Origin: Streptomyces sp. TRM68367 | GTDB taxonomy: Bacteria; Actinomycetota; Actinomycetes; Streptomycetales; Streptomycetaceae | Direction of reading: 5' to 3' | DNA length: 64,000 nt | NCBI RefSeq assembly: GCF_014495685.1 | Contig: NZ_JACTVI010000009.1 | Span: 98,873 to 162,872, forward strand | The notes under the pieces: model-generated | Told to the model about the DNA's origin: nothing | The model's database searches: none | Seen by the model: the letters and a program-made list of their open reading frames with translations, nothing else | In this document: positions 1 to 9,115 of the stretch, piece after piece | Numbering within the stretch: the stretch's first letter is position 1 | How the letters are laid out: each line of letters opens with the position of its first letter | Program-made: the position numbers and the translations under genes

Positions 1-474
1 GACCGCCTCGCGCACCTGCAGGAACCGCTCCACCACCTCCGGGTCGAGGTGGTCGTAGCCGCGCAGCCGCTCGTGGGACGTGGGCAGCGTGGCCGGGTCG
101 GGCGCGGGCGGCATCGGGGTCTGGTGGTCGAGGCCGTCCTCGTACACCTGGAAGGACGCCGACAGGTGGAAGATCGGCTTGCCGTGCTGGACGGCGACCA
201 CCCGGCGGGTGGTGAAGGAGCGGCCGTCGCGGATCCGGTCGACGTTGTAGATGATGGGCGCGCCGGGGTCGCCGGGGCGCAGGAAGTACGCGTGCAGGGA
301 GTGCGCGGGCCGGTCCCCGGGCGCCGTACGTCCGGCGGCGACGAGGGCCTGCGCCGCGACCTGCCCGCCGAAGACGCGCGGGACGACGGCGGACCGGGAC
401 TGCCCGCGGAAGATGTCCTCCTCGATCTGCTCCAGGTCGAGCAGATCGAGGAGGCCCTCAAGTGCCTGGCTCAT
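1..474 (-). CDS. Acyl-CoA thioesterase II (TesB-like), partial
   Basis: The reverse strand from an ATG at 474 reads through to the window edge, so the C-terminal half is missing. The visible 158 residues start MSQALEGLLDLLDLEQIEED and contain RVFGGQVAAQALVAAGRT and HSLHAYFLRPGDPGAPIIY. This is the hotdog-fold order of TesB-type thioesterases, which hydrolyse medium- and long-chain or branched acyl-CoA to the free acid and CoA. The catalytic Asp/Thr/Gln of the second hotdog lies outside the window. It lies immediately downstream of an acyl-CoA dehydrogenase on the same strand with only 34 bp between them, so the two are probably co-transcribed in acyl-CoA turnover. Confidence 0.88.
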   Translation of the reverse strand, partial: MSQALEGLLDLLDLEQIEEDIFRGQSRSAVVPRVFGGQVAAQALVAAGRTAPGDRPAHSLHAYFLRPGDPGAPIIYNVDRIRDGRSFTTRRVVAVQHGKPIFHLSASFQVYEDGLDHQTPMPPAPDPATLPTSHERLRGYDHLDPEVVERFLQVREAV

Positions 475-508
475 GGGTCGGTTGTACGGGCCGGTCGTTT
501 CGCCGCCC

Positions 509-1666
509 TTACAGGCCCATGTCCTTCGCGATGATCGTCTTCATGATCTCGCTGGTGCCGCCGTAGATGCGGTTGACGCGGTTGTCGGCGTACAGGCGGG
601 CGATCGGGTACTCGTTCATGTAGCCGTAGCCGCCGTGCAGCTGGAGGCAGCGGTCGATGACGCGGTGCGCGACCTCGGTGCAGAACAGCTTGGCGCTGGC
701 GGCCTCCGCGGGGGTCAGCTCGCCGGCGTCGAGGGCTTCCAGCGCGCGGTCGGCGACGGCCTCGGCGGCGTCCACCTCCGCCTGGCAGGCGGCCAGCTCG
801 AACTTGGTGTTCTGGAAGTGCGCGACCGGCTTGCCGAAGACGGTGCGCTCCTGCACGTACTGCTGGGCGAACCGGACGGCGGCCTTGGCCTGCGCGTAGG
901 CGCCGAAGGCGATGCCCCAGCGCTCGGACGCCAGGTTGTGGCCCAGGTAGTAGAAGCCCTTGTTCTCCTCGCCGAGCAGGTCCTCGACGGGCACCTTGAC
1001 GTCGACGAACGCCAGCTCGGCGGTGTCGGAGGTCTTCAGGCCGAGCTTGTCGAGCTTGCGGCCGACGGAGTAGCCATCGGACTCGGTGTCCACGGCGAAG
1101 AGGGAGATGCCGTGGCGGCGGTCCTCGGCGGTGGGCGCGGCGGTGCGGGCACACACGATGACCCTGTCGGCGTGCACACCGCCGGTGATGAAGGTCTTGG
1201 CGCCGTTGAGGACGTAGTGCGTGCCGTCCTCGGAGAGCTTGGCGGTGCTCTTCATGCCCGCGAGGTCGGAGCCGGTGCCCGGCTCCGTCATCGCGATGGC
1301 CCACATCTCCTCGCCGGTGACGAACTTCGGCAGGTAGCGCTTCTTCTGCTCGTCGGTGGCGAGCATCTTGATGTACGGCAGGGCGAGCAGGACGTGCACA
1401 CCGGAACCGCCGAACTGGACACCGGCGCGAGCGGTCTCCTCGTACAGCACGGCCTCGAACTTGTGCGAGTCGAGGCCGGCGCCGCCGAACTCCTCCGGCA
1501 CGTTGATCCCGAAGATCCCCAGCTCGCCGAGCTTGTAGTAGAAGTCGCGCGGCGCCTGGCCTGCCGCGAACCACTCGTCGTAGACCGGGACGACCTCGGC
1601 CTCGATGAAGGCGCGCAGGGTCTCCCGGAACGCCTCGTGATCCTCGTTGAACACCGTACGGCGCAA
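509..1666 (-). CDS. Acyl-CoA dehydrogenase (LCAD/isovaleryl-type active site)
   Basis: FAD-dependent alpha,beta-dehydrogenation of an acyl-CoA. The three ACAD domains are present with the signatures AMTEPGTGSDLAG and LHGGYGYMNEYPIARLYAD. The usual MCAD-type catalytic Glu position reads IYGGTSE (Gly). A Glu in ASERWGIAFG (Glu248) falls where isovaleryl- and long-chain dehydrogenases keep their base, which suggests a branched or long-chain substrate. I chose the TTG start at 1666 because GGAGG (1675-1679 on the reverse strand) sits 8 nt upstream and the protein then begins LRRTVFNEDHEAF, as in relatives. The frame stays open to 1741, so an ATG there is an alternative. The gene follows the TetR gene in the same direction. 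Confidence 0.9.
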   Translation of the reverse strand: MRRTVFNEDHEAFRETLRAFIEAEVVPVYDEWFAAGQAPRDFYYKLGELGIFGINVPEEFGGAGLDSHKFEAVLYEETARAGVQFGGSGVHVLLALPYIKMLATDEQKKRYLPKFVTGEEMWAIAMTEPGTGSDLAGMKSTAKLSEDGTHYVLNGAKTFITGGVHADRVIVCARTAAPTAEDRRHGISLFAVDTESDGYSVGRKLDKLGLKTSDTAELAFVDVKVPVEDLLGEENKGFYYLGHNLASERWGIAFGAYAQAKAAVRFAQQYVQERTVFGKPVAHFQNTKFELAACQAEVDAAEAVADRALEALDAGELTPAEAASAKLFCTEVAHRVIDRCLQLHGGYGYMNEYPIARLYADNRVNRIYGGTSEIMKTIIAKDMGL

Positions 1667-1689
1667 CCCCGCCACCTCCAGAGAGCTCG

Positions 1690-1706
1690 TTTCTAAGCGC
1701 TTGCTC
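1690..1706. promoter_or_regulatory. Candidate operator with AAGCGCTT core
   Basis: The 99-bp region upstream of the acyl-CoA dehydrogenase start contains the palindrome AAGCGCTT (1695-1702) in the context TCTAAGCGCTTGCTC. TetR-family repressors of fatty acid and acyl-CoA genes in actinomycetes often use operators of this shape. Only the 8-bp core is symmetric, so this is a weak call. It differs from the two GTTA-N8-TAAC sites upstream of the carboxylase genes. Confidence 0.3.
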
Positions 1707-1772
1707 ACCTCAAGATACCGGCGAGTATCGGCGGTAGCCACAGGCGTCCGGGGTGACGTAGCACACCCCGGT

Positions 1773-2369
1773 TCACTCCGCCCCGGCCGCCGCGAACGCT
1801 CCCCGGGCCATCCGGTGCAGCAGGGCCGCCGTGGTGGTGCGGCCCGGCAGGGAGCCCGGGCGGCCCAGGTGCGGGGTCGAGTTCAGCAGGCCGAAGACCG
1901 AGTGGACGGCCGAGCGGGCCGCCGGTTCGCCCAGCGCCGGGTAGACCTTCCGCACCACCGCCACCCACAGCTCGACGTACTGCCGCTGGAGCTGGCGCAC
2001 CAGCTTGCGGTCGCTGTCCCGGAGGCGGTCCAGCTCGCGGTCGTGCAGGGTGATGAGGGGGCGGTCGTCGAGCGCGAAGTCGATGTGGCCCTCGATGAGC
2101 GAGTCGAGGACCGCCTCGGCCGGCACCCCGTCGGCTTCGGCCAGCCGCCGCTTGGCCCCGGTCAGCAGCTGGCCGCTGATGCCGACCAGCAGCTCGGCGA
2201 GCATCGCGTCCTTGCCGGCGAAGTGCCGGTACAGGCCGGGCCCGCTGATGCCGACCGCGGCGCCTATCTCGTCCACTCCGACGCCGTGGAAGCCACGCTC
2301 GGCGAACAGCCGGGCAGCCTCCTTGAGGATCTGCTCGCGGCGGGTGGGGGCGTCGGTTCTCGTGGCCAT
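1773..2369 (-). CDS. TetR-family regulator of the branched-chain acyl-CoA operon
   Basis: 198 residues. The N-terminal helix-turn-helix reads REQILKEAARLFAERGFHG, then GVDEIGAAVGISGPGLYRHF, a textbook TetR DNA-binding domain. It is followed by a divergent ligand domain of TetR_C type. It lies head to head with the methylcrotonyl-CoA carboxylase operon (86 bp between start codons), and that gap holds two 16-bp GTTA-N8-TAAC palindromes. I infer that it autoregulates and represses the operon, with an acyl-CoA or acid intermediate as inducer. The ligand is not visible from sequence. The position matches SCO2775 as remembered. Confidence 0.88.
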   Translation of the reverse strand: MATRTDAPTRREQILKEAARLFAERGFHGVGVDEIGAAVGISGPGLYRHFAGKDAMLAELLVGISGQLLTGAKRRLAEADGVPAEAVLDSLIEGHIDFALDDRPLITLHDRELDRLRDSDRKLVRQLQRQYVELWVAVVRKVYPALGEPAARSAVHSVFGLLNSTPHLGRPGSLPGRTTTAALLHRMARGAFAAAGAE

Positions 2370-2391
2370 GGAGGCAATTCTAGACAGGGAG

Positions 2392-2407
2392 GTTAGCGGT
2401 CGTTAAC
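2392..2407. promoter_or_regulatory. TetR operator 1 (GTTA-N8-TAAC)
   Basis: GTTAGCGGTCGTTAAC is a 16-bp imperfect palindrome with GTTA/TAAC arms. It shares its pattern with a second copy 29 bp downstream, centre to centre. Both sit between the divergent TetR gene and the carboxylase start, where an autoregulating repressor would bind. Assignment to this TetR is inference from position. Confidence 0.55.
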
Positions 2408-2420
2408 CTGGTGGAAACGC

Positions 2421-2436
2421 GTTAACGCTCATTAAC
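2421..2436. promoter_or_regulatory. TetR operator 2 (GTTA-N8-TAAC)
   Basis: GTTAACGCTCATTAAC is the second copy of the 16-bp palindrome and ends 19 bp before the carboxylase beta ATG. It probably overlaps the promoter or 5' leader of the catabolic operon. The 29-bp centre spacing is close to three helical turns, which would put two dimers on one face of the DNA. Confidence 0.55.
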
Positions 2437-2455
2437 AAGGTGAGGGGGCCGCAGG

Positions 2456-4072
2456 ATGCATCAGGCACCGGAGCTGACCAGCGCGGCCGATCCCGCGTCG
2501 GAGTCCTTTCGGGCCAACGAGGAGGCGCACCGCGCCCTCGCGGAAGAGTTGCGCGCCAAGCTGGCCGCGGCTCGGCTCGGCGGCGGCGAGAAGGCGCGGG
2601 CGCGGCACACCGCGCGCGGGAAGCTGCTCCCGCGCGACCGCGTGGACAGGCTGCTGGACCCCGGCTCGCCGTTCCTGGAGCTGGCACCGCTGGCCGCCGA
2701 CGGGATGTACGACGGGCAGGCGCCGGCCGCCGGGATCATCGCCGGGATCGGGCGGGTCGCCGGGCGGGAGTGCGTGATCGTCGCCAACGACGCCACGGTC
2801 AAGGGCGGGACGTACTACCCGATGACGGTGAAGAAGCACCTGCGCGCGCAGGAGGTGGCCCTCGACAACCGTCTCCCGTGTGTCTACCTGGTCGACTCCG
2901 GCGGCGCCTTCCTGCCCATGCAGGACGAGGTCTTCCCGGACCGGGACCACTTCGGGCGGATCTTCTACAACCAGGCCCGGATGTCCGGCGCCGGCATCGC
3001 GCAGATCGCCGCCGTGCTCGGCTCCTGCACGGCCGGTGGCGCGTACGTCCCGGCGATGAGCGACGAGGCGGTGATCGTACGGAACCAGGGCACGATCTTC
3101 CTGGGCGGCCCACCCCTGGTGAAGGCGGCCACGGGTGAGGTCGTCACCGCCGAGGAGCTGGGCGGCGGCGAGGTGCACTCCCGGATCTCCGGCGTGACCG
3201 ACCACCTCGCCGAGGACGACGCGCACGCCCTGCGGATCGTGCGGGACATCGTCGCCACGCTTCCCGCGCGCGGGGCACTGCCCTGGTCCGTGGAGCCCTC
3301 CGCCGAGCCGAAGGCCGACCCCTACGGGCTGTACGGCGCGGTGCCGGTGGACCCCCGCACTCCGTACGACGTCCGCGAGATCATCGCGCGCGTGGCCGAC
3401 GGCTCCCGGTTCGCCGAGTTCAAGGCCGAGTTCGGGCAGACCCTCGTCACCGGCTTCGCGCGCATCCTGGGCCACCCGGTCGGGATCGTCGCCAACAATG
3501 GCATCCTGTTCTCCGAGTCCGCCCAGAAGGGCGCCCACTTCATCGAGCTGTGCGACCAGCGCGGCATCCCGCTGGTGTTCCTGCAGAACATCTCCGGGTT
3601 CATGGTGGGGCGGGACTACGAGGCGGGGGGCATCGCCAAGCACGGCGCCAAGATGGTCACGGCGGTCGCCTGCACGCGCGTGCCGAAGCTGACGGTGGTG
3701 GTCGGCGGGTCGTACGGCGCGGGCAACTACTCGATGTGCGGCCGGGCCTACTCACCCCGCTTCCTGTGGATGTGGCCAGGCGCCAAGATCTCCGTGATGG
3801 GCGGCGAGCAGGCCGCCTCCGTGCTCGCGACCGTCAAGCGGGACCAGCTTCAGGCCCGGGGCGAGGACTGGCCCGCCGAGGACGAGGAGGCCTTCAGGGC
3901 CCCGGTCCGCGCGCAGTACGAGCGCCAGGGCAATGCCTACTACGCGACGGCCCGCCTCTGGGACGACGGCGTGATCGATCCGCTGGAGACCCGGCAGGTG
4001 CTGGGTCTTGCCCTGACCGCGTGTGCCAACGCCCCGCTGAGCGAGCCGGGCTTCGGCGTCTTCCGGATGTGA
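2456..4072 (+). CDS. mccB: Methylcrotonyl-CoA carboxylase beta (carboxyltransferase) subunit
   Basis: 538 residues, the usual length for acyl-CoA carboxyltransferase beta subunits. It transfers CO2 from carboxybiotin to 3-methylcrotonyl-CoA in leucine degradation. Crotonase-fold carboxyltransferase features include [35 protein letters not shown] and, in the C-terminal half, [20 protein letters not shown] and [16 protein letters not shown]. The [15 protein letters not shown] stretch favours MCC over propionyl-CoA carboxylase. It is the first gene of a tight operon: the alpha subunit starts 17 bp later, followed by HMG-CoA lyase and AcdH. The substrate call rests on that context plus family resemblance; geranyl-CoA carboxylase is the alternative. 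Confidence 0.9.
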   Translation: MHQAPELTSAADPASESFRANEEAHRALAEELRAKLAAARLGGGEKARARHTARGKLLPRDRVDRLLDPGSPFLELAPLAADGMYDGQAPAAGIIAGIGRVAGRECVIVANDATVKGGTYYPMTVKKHLRAQEVALDNRLPCVYLVDSGGAFLPMQDEVFPDRDHFGRIFYNQARMSGAGIAQIAAVLGSCTAGGAYVPAMSDEAVIVRNQGTIFLGGPPLVKAATGEVVTAEELGGGEVHSRISGVTDHLAEDDAHALRIVRDIVATLPARGALPWSVEPSAEPKADPYGLYGAVPVDPRTPYDVREIIARVADGSRFAEFKAEFGQTLVTGFARILGHPVGIVANNGILFSESAQKGAHFIELCDQRGIPLVFLQNISGFMVGRDYEAGGIAKHGAKMVTAVACTRVPKLTVVVGGSYGAGNYSMCGRAYSPRFLWMWPGAKISVMGGEQAASVLATVKRDQLQARGEDWPAEDEEAFRAPVRAQYERQGNAYYATARLWDDGVIDPLETRQVLGLALTACANAPLSEPGFGVFRM

Positions 4073-4088
4073 GGGGGAGCTGACCAAG

Positions 4089-6176
4089 ATGTTCGACACA
4101 GTGCTCGTGGCCAACCGGGGCGAGATCGCCGTCCGGGTCATCCGCACGCTGCGGTCACTGGGCGTGCGCTCGGTGGCCGTCTTCTCCGACGCGGACGCCG
4201 GCGCCCGGCACGTCCGGGAGGCCGACACGGCCGTACGGATCGGACCGGCGCCGGCGGCCGGGAGCTATCTGTCGGCGGAGCGGCTGCTGGAGGCCGCCGC
4301 CCGCACCGGCGCCCAGGCCGTCCACCCCGGCTACGGCTTCCTCGCGGAGAACGCCGGCTTCGCGCGCGCGTGCGCCGACGCGGGCCTGGTCTTCGTCGGG
4401 CCGCCGGCCGAGGCGATCTCCCTCATGGGCGACAAGATCCGCGCCAAGGAGACGGTGCGGGCGGCCGGCGTGCCTGTGGTCCCCGGCGGACGCGACCCGG
4501 AGCTGGCCGACGCGGCCCGCGAACTGGGCGCGCCCGTGCTGCTGAAGCCCTCCGCGGGCGGCGGTGGCAAGGGCATGCGCCTGGTGCGGGACCTGACCCG
4601 GCTGGAGGAGGAGATCGCCGCCGCCCGCCGCGAGGCCCGCGCCTCCTTCGGCGACGACACCCTCCTGGTCGAGCGGTGGATCGACCGCCCCCGGCACATC
4701 GAGATCCAGGTCCTGGCCGACGGGCACGGAGGCGTCGTCCACCTGGGCGAGCGCGAGTGCTCCCTCCAGCGTCGGCACCAGAAGATCGTCGAGGAGGCGC
4801 CGAGCGTGCTCCTCGACGAGGCGACGCGCGCGGCGATGGGCGAGGCGGCCGTGCAGGCGGCCCGCTCCTGCGGGTACCAGGGCGCGGGCACGGTGGAGTT
4901 CATCGTCCCCGGCGAGGACCCGTCGTCGTACTACTTCATGGAGATGAACACCCGCCTCCAGGTGGAGCATCCGGTCACGGAGCTGATCACGGGCCTCGAC
5001 CTGGTGGAGTGGCAGCTGCGGGTGGCGGCGGGGGAGCGGCTCGCCTTCGGGCAGGAGGACGTACGGCTCACCGGGCACGCCGTGGAGGCCCGCATCTGCG
5101 CCGAGGACCCTTCGCGCGGGTTCCTCCCCTCCGGCGGCACGGTGCTCAAGCTGCGCGAGCCGCAGGGCGAGGGCGTGCGCACCGACTCCGGGCTGAGCGA
5201 GGGCACCGAGGTCGGCAGCCTGTACGACCCGATGCTGTCCAAGGTGATCGCGTACGGCCCCGACCGCGCGACCGCGCTCAGGAAGCTCCGGGCGGCCCTC
5301 GCGGAGACCGTCACGCTGGGCGTGCAGACCAACGCCGGGTTCCTGCGGCGGCTGCTGGCGCACCCGGACGTCATGGCGGGGGACCTGGACACCGGGCTGG
5401 TGGAGCGGGAGGTGGACGGGCTCGTACCGGCCGGGGTGCCGAAGGAGGTCTACGCGGCCGCGGCACTGCTGCGTCAGGCCGCCCTGGGTCCGGCGCGAGC
5501 CTCTGACGCCCTGGGCCCGGCGTCGGCCTCCGGATGGGTCGACCCCTTCTCCGTCCCGGACGGCTGGCGGCTGGGCGGCGAGCGGGCCTGGACCGCGCAC
5601 CACCTGCGCGTCCCCGGGCACGACCCCGTCACCGTCCGCGTGCGCAGCACACCGGACGGCGGGAGCGAGTTGCTGCTCGACGGCGAGGAGGCCCCCATGC
5701 GGGCACCCGGCGACCCAACCCCCGTGCGAGCGCCCGCCGACCCGATCCCCATGCGGGCGCCCGGCGGCCCGTCCCCGGAGCCCCGGTTCACCTTCCAGCT
5801 CGACGGCGTCTCCCACACCTTCGCCGTCCTGTTTCCGGGAGGCACCTGGCTCGGCCGCGACGGCGACGCCTGGCACGTGCGCGACCACGACCCGGTCGCC
5901 GCCTCCCTCAGCCGCGCCGCCCACGCGGGCGCCGACTCGCTCACCGCGCCCATGCCCGGCACGGTCACGGTCGTGAAGGCCGCCGTCGGCGACGAGGTGA
6001 GCGCCGGGCAGAGCCTGCTGGTCGTCGAGGCGATGAAGATGGAGCACGTCATCTCCGCCCCGCACGCCGGCACGGTCGCCGAGCTGGACGTCGCGCCCGG
6101 CACGACGGTCGCCATGGACCAGGTGCTGGCCGTGATCGAACCCACGGCGGCCACTTCGGAGGAGGAGACGGCATGA
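4089..6176 (+). CDS. mccA: Methylcrotonyl-CoA carboxylase alpha subunit (biotin carboxylase + BCCP)
   Basis: 695 residues. It carries an N-terminal biotin carboxylase with ATP-grasp ([48 protein letters not shown]) and a C-terminal biotinyl domain with VEAMKMEH, where Lys650 would be biotinylated by BirA. ATP and bicarbonate are used to carboxylate biotin for the beta subunit. The linker before the BCCP domain carries three degenerate 9-residue repeats ([27 protein letters not shown]), a flexible low-complexity stretch that looks recently expanded. Its stop overlaps the next start as ATGA, which implies translational coupling. RBS AGGGGGAGC lies upstream. Confidence 0.92.
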   Translation: MFDTVLVANRGEIAVRVIRTLRSLGVRSVAVFSDADAGARHVREADTAVRIGPAPAAGSYLSAERLLEAAARTGAQAVHPGYGFLAENAGFARACADAGLVFVGPPAEAISLMGDKIRAKETVRAAGVPVVPGGRDPELADAARELGAPVLLKPSAGGGGKGMRLVRDLTRLEEEIAAARREARASFGDDTLLVERWIDRPRHIEIQVLADGHGGVVHLGERECSLQRRHQKIVEEAPSVLLDEATRAAMGEAAVQAARSCGYQGAGTVEFIVPGEDPSSYYFMEMNTRLQVEHPVTELITGLDLVEWQLRVAAGERLAFGQEDVRLTGHAVEARICAEDPSRGFLPSGGTVLKLREPQGEGVRTDSGLSEGTEVGSLYDPMLSKVIAYGPDRATALRKLRAALAETVTLGVQTNAGFLRRLLAHPDVMAGDLDTGLVEREVDGLVPAGVPKEVYAAAALLRQAALGPARASDALGPASASGWVDPFSVPDGWRLGGERAWTAHHLRVPGHDPVTVRVRSTPDGGSELLLDGEEAPMRAPGDPTPVRAPADPIPMRAPGGPSPEPRFTFQLDGVSHTFAVLFPGGTWLGRDGDAWHVRDHDPVAASLSRAAHAGADSLTAPMPGTVTVVKAAVGDEVSAGQSLLVVEAMKMEHVISAPHAGTVAELDVAPGTTVAMDQVLAVIEPTAATSEEETA

Positions 6177-7120
6177 ACGCCTCGGAGCTGGGTCTCCCCA
6201 TGGCCGTACCGGCCGACGGCCTGCCCGCCCGCGTCCGCGTCCACGAGGTCGGCGCGCGCGACGGCCTGCAGAACGAGTCGGCGACCGTCCCGACCGAGGT
6301 CAAAGCGGAGTTCATCCGCCGCCTGGCCGACGCGGGGCTCACCACCATCGAGGCGACCAGCTTCGTGCATCCCAAGTGGGTGCCCCAACTGGCCGACGCG
6401 GAACGCCTGTTCCCGCTCGTCGCCGAACTCCCCGCCGCGCTGCCCGTTCTGGTCCCGAACGAACGCGGGCTGGACCGCGCCCTAGCGCTGGGCGCCCGCC
6501 GGGTGGCCGTCTTCGCCAGCGCCACCGAGTCCTTCGCCAAGGCCAACCTCAACCGCACGGTGGACGAGGCGCTGGCCATGTTCGAGCCGGTGGTGGCCCG
6601 CGCGAAGGCGGAGGGCGGCCACGTGCGCGGTTACCTCTCGATGTGCTTCGGCGACCCGTGGGAGGGCCCCGTCCCGGTCCCCCAGGTCGTCCGCGTCTGC
6701 CGGGCGCTGGCCGACATGGGCTGCGACGAGCTGAGCCTCGGCGACACGATCGGCGTGGCGACCCCGGGCCACGTCACCGCCCTGCTGACAGCCCTGTCGG
6801 AGGCCGGCCTTCCGGTGAGCGCCCTGGGCGTGCACTTCCACGACACCTACGGCCAGGCCCTCGCCAACACCCTCGCCGCGCTCCAGCACGGCGTCACGAC
6901 CGTCGACGCCTCGGCCGGCGGCCTGGGCGGCTGCCCGTACGCGAAGTCCGCCACCGGCAACCTCGCCACCGAAGACCTGGTGTGGATGCTGCGCGGCCTC
7001 GGCATCGACACCGGTATCGACCTCGGCCGTCTCGTCGCCACCAGCGTGTGGATGGCCGGCCACCTGGGCCGACCCAGCCCTTCCCGCACCGTACGAGCCC
7101 TCTCCCACCAGGAGCAGTGA
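6173..7120 (+). CDS. Hydroxymethylglutaryl-CoA lyase
   Basis: 315 residues from the ATG at 6173, which overlaps the upstream stop by 4 nt. It cleaves HMG-CoA to acetoacetate and acetyl-CoA, the last step of leucine breakdown. Visible motifs of the DRE-TIM metallolyase family are [15 protein letters not shown] (metal and substrate loop), [15 protein letters not shown] (metal-binding His pair) and the HMGL active-site signature [16 protein letters not shown] with its catalytic Cys. Together with MccAB and a dehydrogenase this makes nearly the full leucine pathway. The methylglutaconyl-CoA hydratase is not in the window. Confidence 0.93.
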   Translation: MNASELGLPMAVPADGLPARVRVHEVGARDGLQNESATVPTEVKAEFIRRLADAGLTTIEATSFVHPKWVPQLADAERLFPLVAELPAALPVLVPNERGLDRALALGARRVAVFASATESFAKANLNRTVDEALAMFEPVVARAKAEGGHVRGYLSMCFGDPWEGPVPVPQVVRVCRALADMGCDELSLGDTIGVATPGHVTALLTALSEAGLPVSALGVHFHDTYGQALANTLAALQHGVTTVDASAGGLGGCPYAKSATGNLATEDLVWMLRGLGIDTGIDLGRLVATSVWMAGHLGRPSPSRTVRALSHQEQ

Positions 7121-7126
7121 TCTGCC

Positions 7127-8287
7127 ATGGACTACCGCCTCTCCCCGGAACTGGAGGAACTCCGCCGCACCGTCGAGGAGTTCGCGCACGACGCCGTCGC
7201 GCCGAAGATCGGCGACTTCTACGAGCGTCATGAGTTCCCGTACGAGATCGTCCGGGAGATGGGCCGCATGGGGCTGTTCGGGCTGCCGTTCCCGGAGGAT
7301 TACGGCGGCATGGGCGGCGACTATCTGGCCCTCGGCGTGGCTCTGGAGGAGCTGGCCCGGGTCGACTCCTCGGTTGCCATCACGCTCGAGGCGGGGGTCT
7401 CCCTGGGCGCGATGCCGATCTTCCGCTACGGCACGGAGGAGCAGAGGCGGCAGTGGCTGCCCCGCCTGTGCACGGGGGAGATCCTGGGCGCCTTCGGCCT
7501 GACCGAGCCGGACGGCGGCTCGGACGCGGGCGCGACCCGGACGACGGCCCGCCTGGACCCGTCGACGAACGAGTGGGTGATCAACGGCACGAAGTGCTTC
7601 ATCACCAACTCGGGCACGGACATCACGGGCCTGGTCACGGTCACGGCGGTGACCGGCCGCAAGCCGGACGGCGCCCCGCTGATCTCCACGTTCATCGTCC
7701 CGTCCGGCACGCCGGGCTTCACGGTCGCCGCCCCCTACTCCAAGGTCGGCTGGAACGCCTCGGACACCCGCGAACTGTCCTTCTCCGACGTCCGCGTCCC
7801 CGCGGCCAACCTGCTGGGCGAGGAGGGCCGCGGCTACGCGCAGTTCCTGCGCATCCTCGACGAGGGCCGCATCGCCATCGCGGCGCTGGCCACGGGCCTG
7901 GCACAGGGCTGCGTGGACGAGTCGGTCAAGTACGCGAAGGAGCGTCAGGCCTTCGGCCGCCCCATCGGCGCCAACCAGGCCATCCAGTTCAAGATCGCAG
8001 ACATGGAGCTGAAGGCCCACACCGCCCGCCTGGCCTGGCGCGACGCGGCAAGCCGCCTGGTCGCGGGCGAGCCCTTCAAGAAGGAAGCGGCCCTGGCCAA
8101 GCTCCACTCCTCCACCATCGCGGTCGACAACGCCCGCGACGCCACCCAGATCCACGGCGGCTACGGCTTCATGAACGAGTACCCGGTAGCCCGCATGTGG
8201 CGAGACTCCAAGATCCTGGAGATCGGCGAGGGCACGAGCGAGGTCCAGCGCATGCTGATCGCCCGGGAACTGGGCCTGGCGGGCTGA
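7127..8287 (+). CDS. acdH: Acyl-CoA dehydrogenase AcdH-like (branched short-chain)
   Basis: 386 residues with the ACAD signatures GAFGLTEPDGGSDAG and QIHGGYGFMNEYPVARMWRD. The catalytic base position is intact as EIGEGTSEVQ (Glu368), the MCAD/butyryl-type arrangement. Human isovaleryl-CoA dehydrogenase has no Glu at this position. AcdH of S. coelicolor and S. avermitilis, known from the literature to oxidise several branched and straight short acyl-CoAs, sits in this context. It begins 7 bp after the HMG-CoA lyase stop and is the last gene of the operon. Two dehydrogenases with different active-site architectures thus flank one regulator. Confidence 0.88.
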   Translation: MDYRLSPELEELRRTVEEFAHDAVAPKIGDFYERHEFPYEIVREMGRMGLFGLPFPEDYGGMGGDYLALGVALEELARVDSSVAITLEAGVSLGAMPIFRYGTEEQRRQWLPRLCTGEILGAFGLTEPDGGSDAGATRTTARLDPSTNEWVINGTKCFITNSGTDITGLVTVTAVTGRKPDGAPLISTFIVPSGTPGFTVAAPYSKVGWNASDTRELSFSDVRVPAANLLGEEGRGYAQFLRILDEGRIAIAALATGLAQGCVDESVKYAKERQAFGRPIGANQAIQFKIADMELKAHTARLAWRDAASRLVAGEPFKKEAALAKLHSSTIAVDNARDATQIHGGYGFMNEYPVARMWRDSKILEIGEGTSEVQRMLIARELGLAG

Positions 8288-8297
8288 GAAGGGACGC

Positions 8298-8325
8298 CGG
8301 CCTGCGTCTCTCGGGGCGCAGGCCG
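8298..8325. terminator. Bidirectional stem-loop terminator
   Basis: CGGCCTGCG (8298-8306) pairs perfectly with CGCAGGCCG (8317-8325) across a 10-nt loop, in the 49-bp gap between two convergent genes. There is no T-tract, as is common for Streptomyces terminators. Confidence 0.65.
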
Positions 8326-8336
8326 ACGCTCGGCGT

Positions 8337-8957
8337 TCACGCCTCCTGCGTGCCTTCGTCGTCGTCTCGGTGGCTGACGAACCCCGATGTGTCGAGCTCG
8401 AAGCCAAAGGGAGCGGGCACGTGCAGAGACTCCCCGAAGGGAACGGAATGCCGGGACCTGTAGCCCCTCGGTGACGGATCCCAGAAGGCGGTGACTTCCT
8501 GGAGCTGCATGTCGAGCACGAGGTACACGGGCACGAGCCGCCCGTAGGTGTCCAGCTTGTCCAGCCACTCGACGTCCTTGGTCAAGGTGGACGTCAGCTC
8601 GGCGACCAGCGAGAGAGCGGCGCCGTCGGCGTGCCGGCCGTCGGCGTCGAAGGCGGCCTCGTCGGCGACGAAGAGATCGGGACCGAAGCCGCGCTCCGAG
8701 TGCGGGAACGAAAAGAGAAACGGGGAGGTCTCCGTGACATGCCCCTCAGGGGCATGCGCCTCCACTTGCGAACGAAGCCTCCGCATCGGACGCAAGTAAC
8801 GCAGCTTCGACCACGGCGACACGACGATCTTCCCCCGGATGAGCTCGGCCTTGTAGCCGTCAGGTGTGTCCAGTTCCTCAACGATGCGGAGCATGTCGTC
8901 GAATGCTTCCAACGCCTCCGGCAGAGGGCTCTCTATGGCCGTCGGGCGCTCGGTCAT
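8337..8957 (-). CDS. Uma2-family (PD-(D/E)XK-like) protein
   Basis: 206 residues from the ATG at 8957. GGAGG lies 15 nt upstream, so a GTG at about 8966 is an alternative start. The order GYKAELIRGKIVVSP, then FGPDLFVADEAAFD, then LVAELTSTLTKDVEWLDKLDTY, then VPVYLVLDMQ follows the Uma2/DUF820 restriction-endonuclease-like fold. The candidate metal ligands are Glu (AELIRG), Asp (GPDLFV) and Glu (VAEL). Streptomyces genomes carry many copies of unknown role. It converges on acdH, stands alone on its strand and has no partner that hints at function. Confidence 0.75.
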   Translation of the reverse strand: MTERPTAIESPLPEALEAFDDMLRIVEELDTPDGYKAELIRGKIVVSPWSKLRYLRPMRRLRSQVEAHAPEGHVTETSPFLFSFPHSERGFGPDLFVADEAAFDADGRHADGAALSLVAELTSTLTKDVEWLDKLDTYGRLVPVYLVLDMQLQEVTAFWDPSPRGYRSRHSVPFGESLHVPAPFGFELDTSGFVSHRDDDEGTQEA

Positions 8958-9048
8958 GATGGTCACCACGGTCCTCCGCTGATTACAGAGCGTGTCGCAC
9001 TGCCGACCATAGCGTGGAGTCACCCCGGCTGCCCTCTGGACACGTAGT

Positions 9049-9067
9049 GAGGTTAGGCTAACCTACC
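9049..9067 (+). promoter_or_regulatory. Iron box (DmdR/IdeR-type operator)
   Basis: GAGGTTAGGCTAACCTACC matches the actinomycete iron-box consensus TTAGGTTAGGCTAACCTAA at 15 of 19 positions and keeps the central GGTTAGGCTAACC palindrome intact. It ends 48 bp before the siderophore-binding protein start, where Fe2+-DmdR1 would block transcription when iron is sufficient. Confidence 0.85.
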
Positions 9068-9115
9068 TTGGAATGTTCCTACGGGCGCTCCGCCCTGTCC
9101 GAAAGCAGCCACACC

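Noticed and set aside
4155..6065. Very long antisense open frame (636 codons) opposite mccA
   Set aside because: High-GC third-position bias opens antisense frames in Streptomyces. The product has no domain signatures and is Arg/His/Gly-rich, while the sense strand encodes a clear carboxylase.
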